64,000 nucleotides of DNA from Bacillota bacterium (GTDB lineage Bacteria > Bacillota > Clostridia > Acetivibrionales > DTU013): positions 1-64,000 of the forward strand of contig JAFABI010000043.1 of the NCBI GenBank assembly GCA_023426125.1. Direction: 5' to 3'. This document shows, one piece after another, positions 62,362 to 64,000 of this stretch. Numbering within the stretch: position 1 is the stretch's first letter; every line of letters begins with the position of its first letter. The notes under the pieces were generated by a model, which saw nothing but the letters and a program-made list of their open reading frames with translations, was not told the DNA's origin and searched no databases. Position numbers and translations under genes: made by a program.

Positions 62362-63651
62362 TTACTTTTTCAATATATCCGAGCGTTTGCTCTCAAAGTC
62401 TTTCATTGCATCGTCGATGGACTTTTCACCCAGCAGGTACATTTCCGCCTGTTCTTTCATGGCATCCGCCACTTCGGCAACTTTTGGGTGGAAGGGCTGT
62501 TCGTCCACCATCTTGGAATTAAACAGAACACTCACGGAATCCTTTCCTGCCGAAGTTACGAAAGCTTCTCTGATGCTGTCGTTGTTATAGGCTGTCAGGA
62601 AACCGTCGCCGGCGAGTATTTTCGCTCCGTCCTCACCGCAGAGGTACTTCAGGAAAAGGAAGGCCTGATCTTTGTACTTGCCTCTTTCCGGTATGCCGAT
62701 GTAGGTGTAATGACCGAAGGAAGTGCCCGCTTCTACGCCCTTGGGTACCGGCAGCGGTGCAAGATCCCATTTGACGGTGGATTTTCCGGCTGCTTCGTCC
62801 GCCTTGATCATACCGATGAACCAGTCGCCGTTGATCATCATTGCAGCTTTGCCGTTTTCGAATTCGGCGATCCAGTTGGAATTGGTGGCCTTCATTTCTG
62901 CCGCACTCATTGCCGTTTTATCCACGTTATAAAGCCTGTTGTGGAATTCCAGCGATTCTTTCAGGGCACTGGTGTCATCATCCAGCAGCGTTGCTCCTCT
63001 TTGTATTGCCAGCATGTTGTATACCCATGGGGTAAGGTATATGCCCCACTGTTTATCCGCCCCTTCACCTTTTGTGAGCTTCTTTCCCAGTTCGGCAAAT
63101 TCATCATAGGTCATCTGCTGCGGATAGGCGATTCCGGCCTTGTCGAAGATGTCCTTGTTGTAGATCAGAAACCAGCAGGAATTTCTGTAGGGCATGCCGT
63201 ATTGGACATTATCGACGGCCGATTGCTTATACATGGGGCCAAAAGCCGTTACATCCACTCCGTTTTTGGTAATCAGCTCAGACAGCTTTGCAAGCGTGCC
63301 GCCAGCCACATACTGGTTCAACTGCTGTACGCCCCGGATGCTTAGAATATCCATGTCTGCTCCGCCGGCAAGAAGGACCTTGATTTTATCGTCGTATTCC
63401 TGGCTGGGAATGATGGTACCTTTCACCTGAACATTGGGATCCATCTTGTTGAAAGCTTCCATCACCTTTTTTAAATAAGAATCCTCATCAGACCAGTAGG
63501 TATAGTTCAACGAAACCTTTTCAGCCGGTGCTGTCTTTCCATCGGTGCCTGCCGTCGGGTTGGAGGATAGATCGGTTTTTTGACTGCAGCCTGTCATAAA
63601 AAGACTGAAACAAATGATCAATGCCAGTGTTGGTGCCAGTATTCTCTTCAT
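62362..63651 (-). CDS. Lipoprotein extracellular sugar-binding protein (family 1)
   Basis: A 429-residue lipoprotein: signal peptide with lipobox FMTGCS (Cys about 22), then a family 1 solute-binding protein with VSLNYTYWSDEDSYLKKVME, YDDKIKVLLAGGADMD, GKAAMMINGDWFIG and PERGKYKDQAFLFLKYL. It delivers a sugar to the MalF/MalG-type permeases encoded next. GGGAGGTC eight bases before ATG 63651 sets the start. A promoter is proposed at 63747-63775. Confidence 0.92.
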   Translation of the reverse strand: MKRILAPTLALIICFSLFMTGCSQKTDLSSNPTAGTDGKTAPAEKVSLNYTYWSDEDSYLKKVMEAFNKMDPNVQVKGTIIPSQEYDDKIKVLLAGGADMDILSIRGVQQLNQYVAGGTLAKLSELITKNGVDVTAFGPMYKQSAVDNVQYGMPYRNSCWFLIYNKDIFDKAGIAYPQQMTYDEFAELGKKLTKGEGADKQWGIYLTPWVYNMLAIQRGATLLDDDTSALKESLEFHNRLYNVDKTAMSAAEMKATNSNWIAEFENGKAAMMINGDWFIGMIKADEAAGKSTVKWDLAPLPVPKGVEAGTSFGHYTYIGIPERGKYKDQAFLFLKYLCGEDGAKILAGDGFLTAYNNDSIREAFVTSAGKDSVSVLFNSKMVDEQPFHPKVAEVADAMKEQAEMYLLGEKSIDDAMKDFESKRSDILKK

Positions 63652-63746
63652 CTTTGACCTCCCTGTTTTTTGCATTCACTTGCATTACAGCATGCTTCCG
63701 GCCGGAAAAACATTTGCAGGCAACAATGTTATCTCTTGCCAATGCC

Positions 63747-63775
63747 ATTATAGAATAGTTATAATAGTATGAGAA
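63747..63775 (-). promoter_or_regulatory. Sigma-A promoter for the GH5-linked importer operon
   Basis: On the minus strand TTCTCA (63775-63770) and a perfect TATAAT (63752-63747) are separated by 17 bases. They sit about 95 bases before the binding-protein start, leaving a leader of around 85 bases. The divergent gene at 63822 must use a promoter overlapping this region. Confidence 0.6.
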
Positions 63776-63821
63776 GGTTGATATATTTTACACGATGATG
63801 ACCTTGCAAGGAGTGTTGCAT

Positions 63822-64000
63822 GTGCTCTATTTTGTTGTGGTTTTCCTGGTAGTGACCGGCTTCCTGATTGTCATCAGCAAGGGCAACCGTTCGACAAAAT
63901 TTCTTATTTTGCTGCTTTTTTCATTCACGGGAGCAATACTTTCCTTTATGCTTTATCTCGGCAAAAACAACTATTATTTCAATATCATATACAAATACTT
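63822..64000 (+). CDS. Membrane protein, N-terminal part, cut by the window end
   Basis: GTG 63822 has AAGGAG eight bases upstream; in-frame ATGs at 63795 and 63798 are alternatives. The visible 59 residues hold two membrane helices (VLYFVVVFLVVTGFLIVI and KFLILLLFSFTGAILSFMLYLG) with a basic loop between. Divergent from a sugar importer operon, a sensor kinase or membrane-bound regulator of that operon is possible, but the visible part does not show a family. Confidence 0.55.
   Translation, partial: MLYFVVVFLVVTGFLIVISKGNRSTKFLILLLFSFTGAILSFMLYLGKNNYYFNIIYKY

Noticed and set aside
62305..63345. 346-codon plus-strand open frame
   Set aside because: It is antisense to the binding-protein gene, with Phe/His/Val bias and no family resemblance.
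1..64000. CRISPR arrays, tRNA, rRNA and known riboswitches
   Set aside because: No regularly spaced repeats and no recognisable tRNA, rRNA or riboswitch core was noticed on reading; a covariance-model search was not possible.

Overview
The window looks like a chromosomal segment of an anaerobic, plant-polysaccharide-degrading member of the Clostridia (Bacillota). The basis is strong AGGAGG-type ribosome binding sites, frequent GTG/TTG starts, YesMN/LplABC-type sugar uptake genes, a GH5 endoglucanase with an X2/CBM46-like tail, a GH36 alpha-galactosidase and oxygen-independent enzyme families (U32). No rRNA, tRNA or CRISPR array was seen.

Left edge (1-452): one end of an IS66-family element with tnpA and the start of tnpB. 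Island (about 1.3-27 kb, clearly AT-richer than the DNA to its right): a LoaP/NusG-like antiterminator, a three-gene ABC-2 exporter, a very AT-rich nucleotidyltransferase-like gene, a short zone of broken transposase and kinase genes, then about 19 closely spaced co-directional genes (7.7-27.0 kb). These encode a PLP decarboxylase, UDP-galactopyranose mutase, three U32-family proteins, a GHMP/beta-RFAP-synthase-like protein, an aminotransferase, a HAD and a histidine phosphatase, two methyltransferases, an aldo-keto reductase, a Gfo/Idh/MocA oxidoreductase, an SDR-like protein, an HprK-like P-loop protein, a type II thioesterase, a membrane glycosyltransferase, a small P-loop kinase and an APH-like kinase. 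There is no NRPS, PKS or recognisable RiPP precursor. I read it as a candidate uncharacterised biosynthetic gene cluster for a phosphorylated, sugar- or nucleoside-like metabolite. Two of the U32 proteins have cysteine layouts resembling UbiU and UbiV, which suggests an oxygen-independent hydroxylase pair.

Boundary graveyard (27.0-29.3 kb): fragments of a hypothetical gene, an RHS/YD-repeat protein, a small conserved protein, an MBL-fold hydrolase and malic enzyme, most frameshifted or truncated.

Central metabolism (29.35-37.5 kb): a tight operon encoding a CoA-acylating aldehyde dehydrogenase, SucCD-like ADP-forming ligase subunits and a full E1alpha-E1beta-E2-E3 2-oxo-acid/acetoin dehydrogenase complex. 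Together they could convert acetoin to acetyl-CoA and then to acetate with ATP formation. Next come a membrane-anchored metallophosphoesterase, an SDR lacking the catalytic Tyr, a decayed alcohol dehydrogenase, a binding-protein remnant and a membrane-anchored twin-NPCBM protein.

Sugar region 1 (43.4-52.4 kb): LplB/YtcP-type permeases, a lipoprotein binding protein, a YesM/YesN two-component system and a GH36 alpha-galactosidase. Then a decayed stretch (52.4-54.9 kb) with a broken PaaK-like ligase and probable mobile-element DNA, a WG-repeat protein, a nucleotidyltransferase-fold protein and a GNAT acetyltransferase.

Sugar region 2 (58.1-63.65 kb, minus strand): GH5 endoglucanase and a binding protein-MalF-MalG type ABC importer, with a divergent truncated membrane-protein gene running off the right end.
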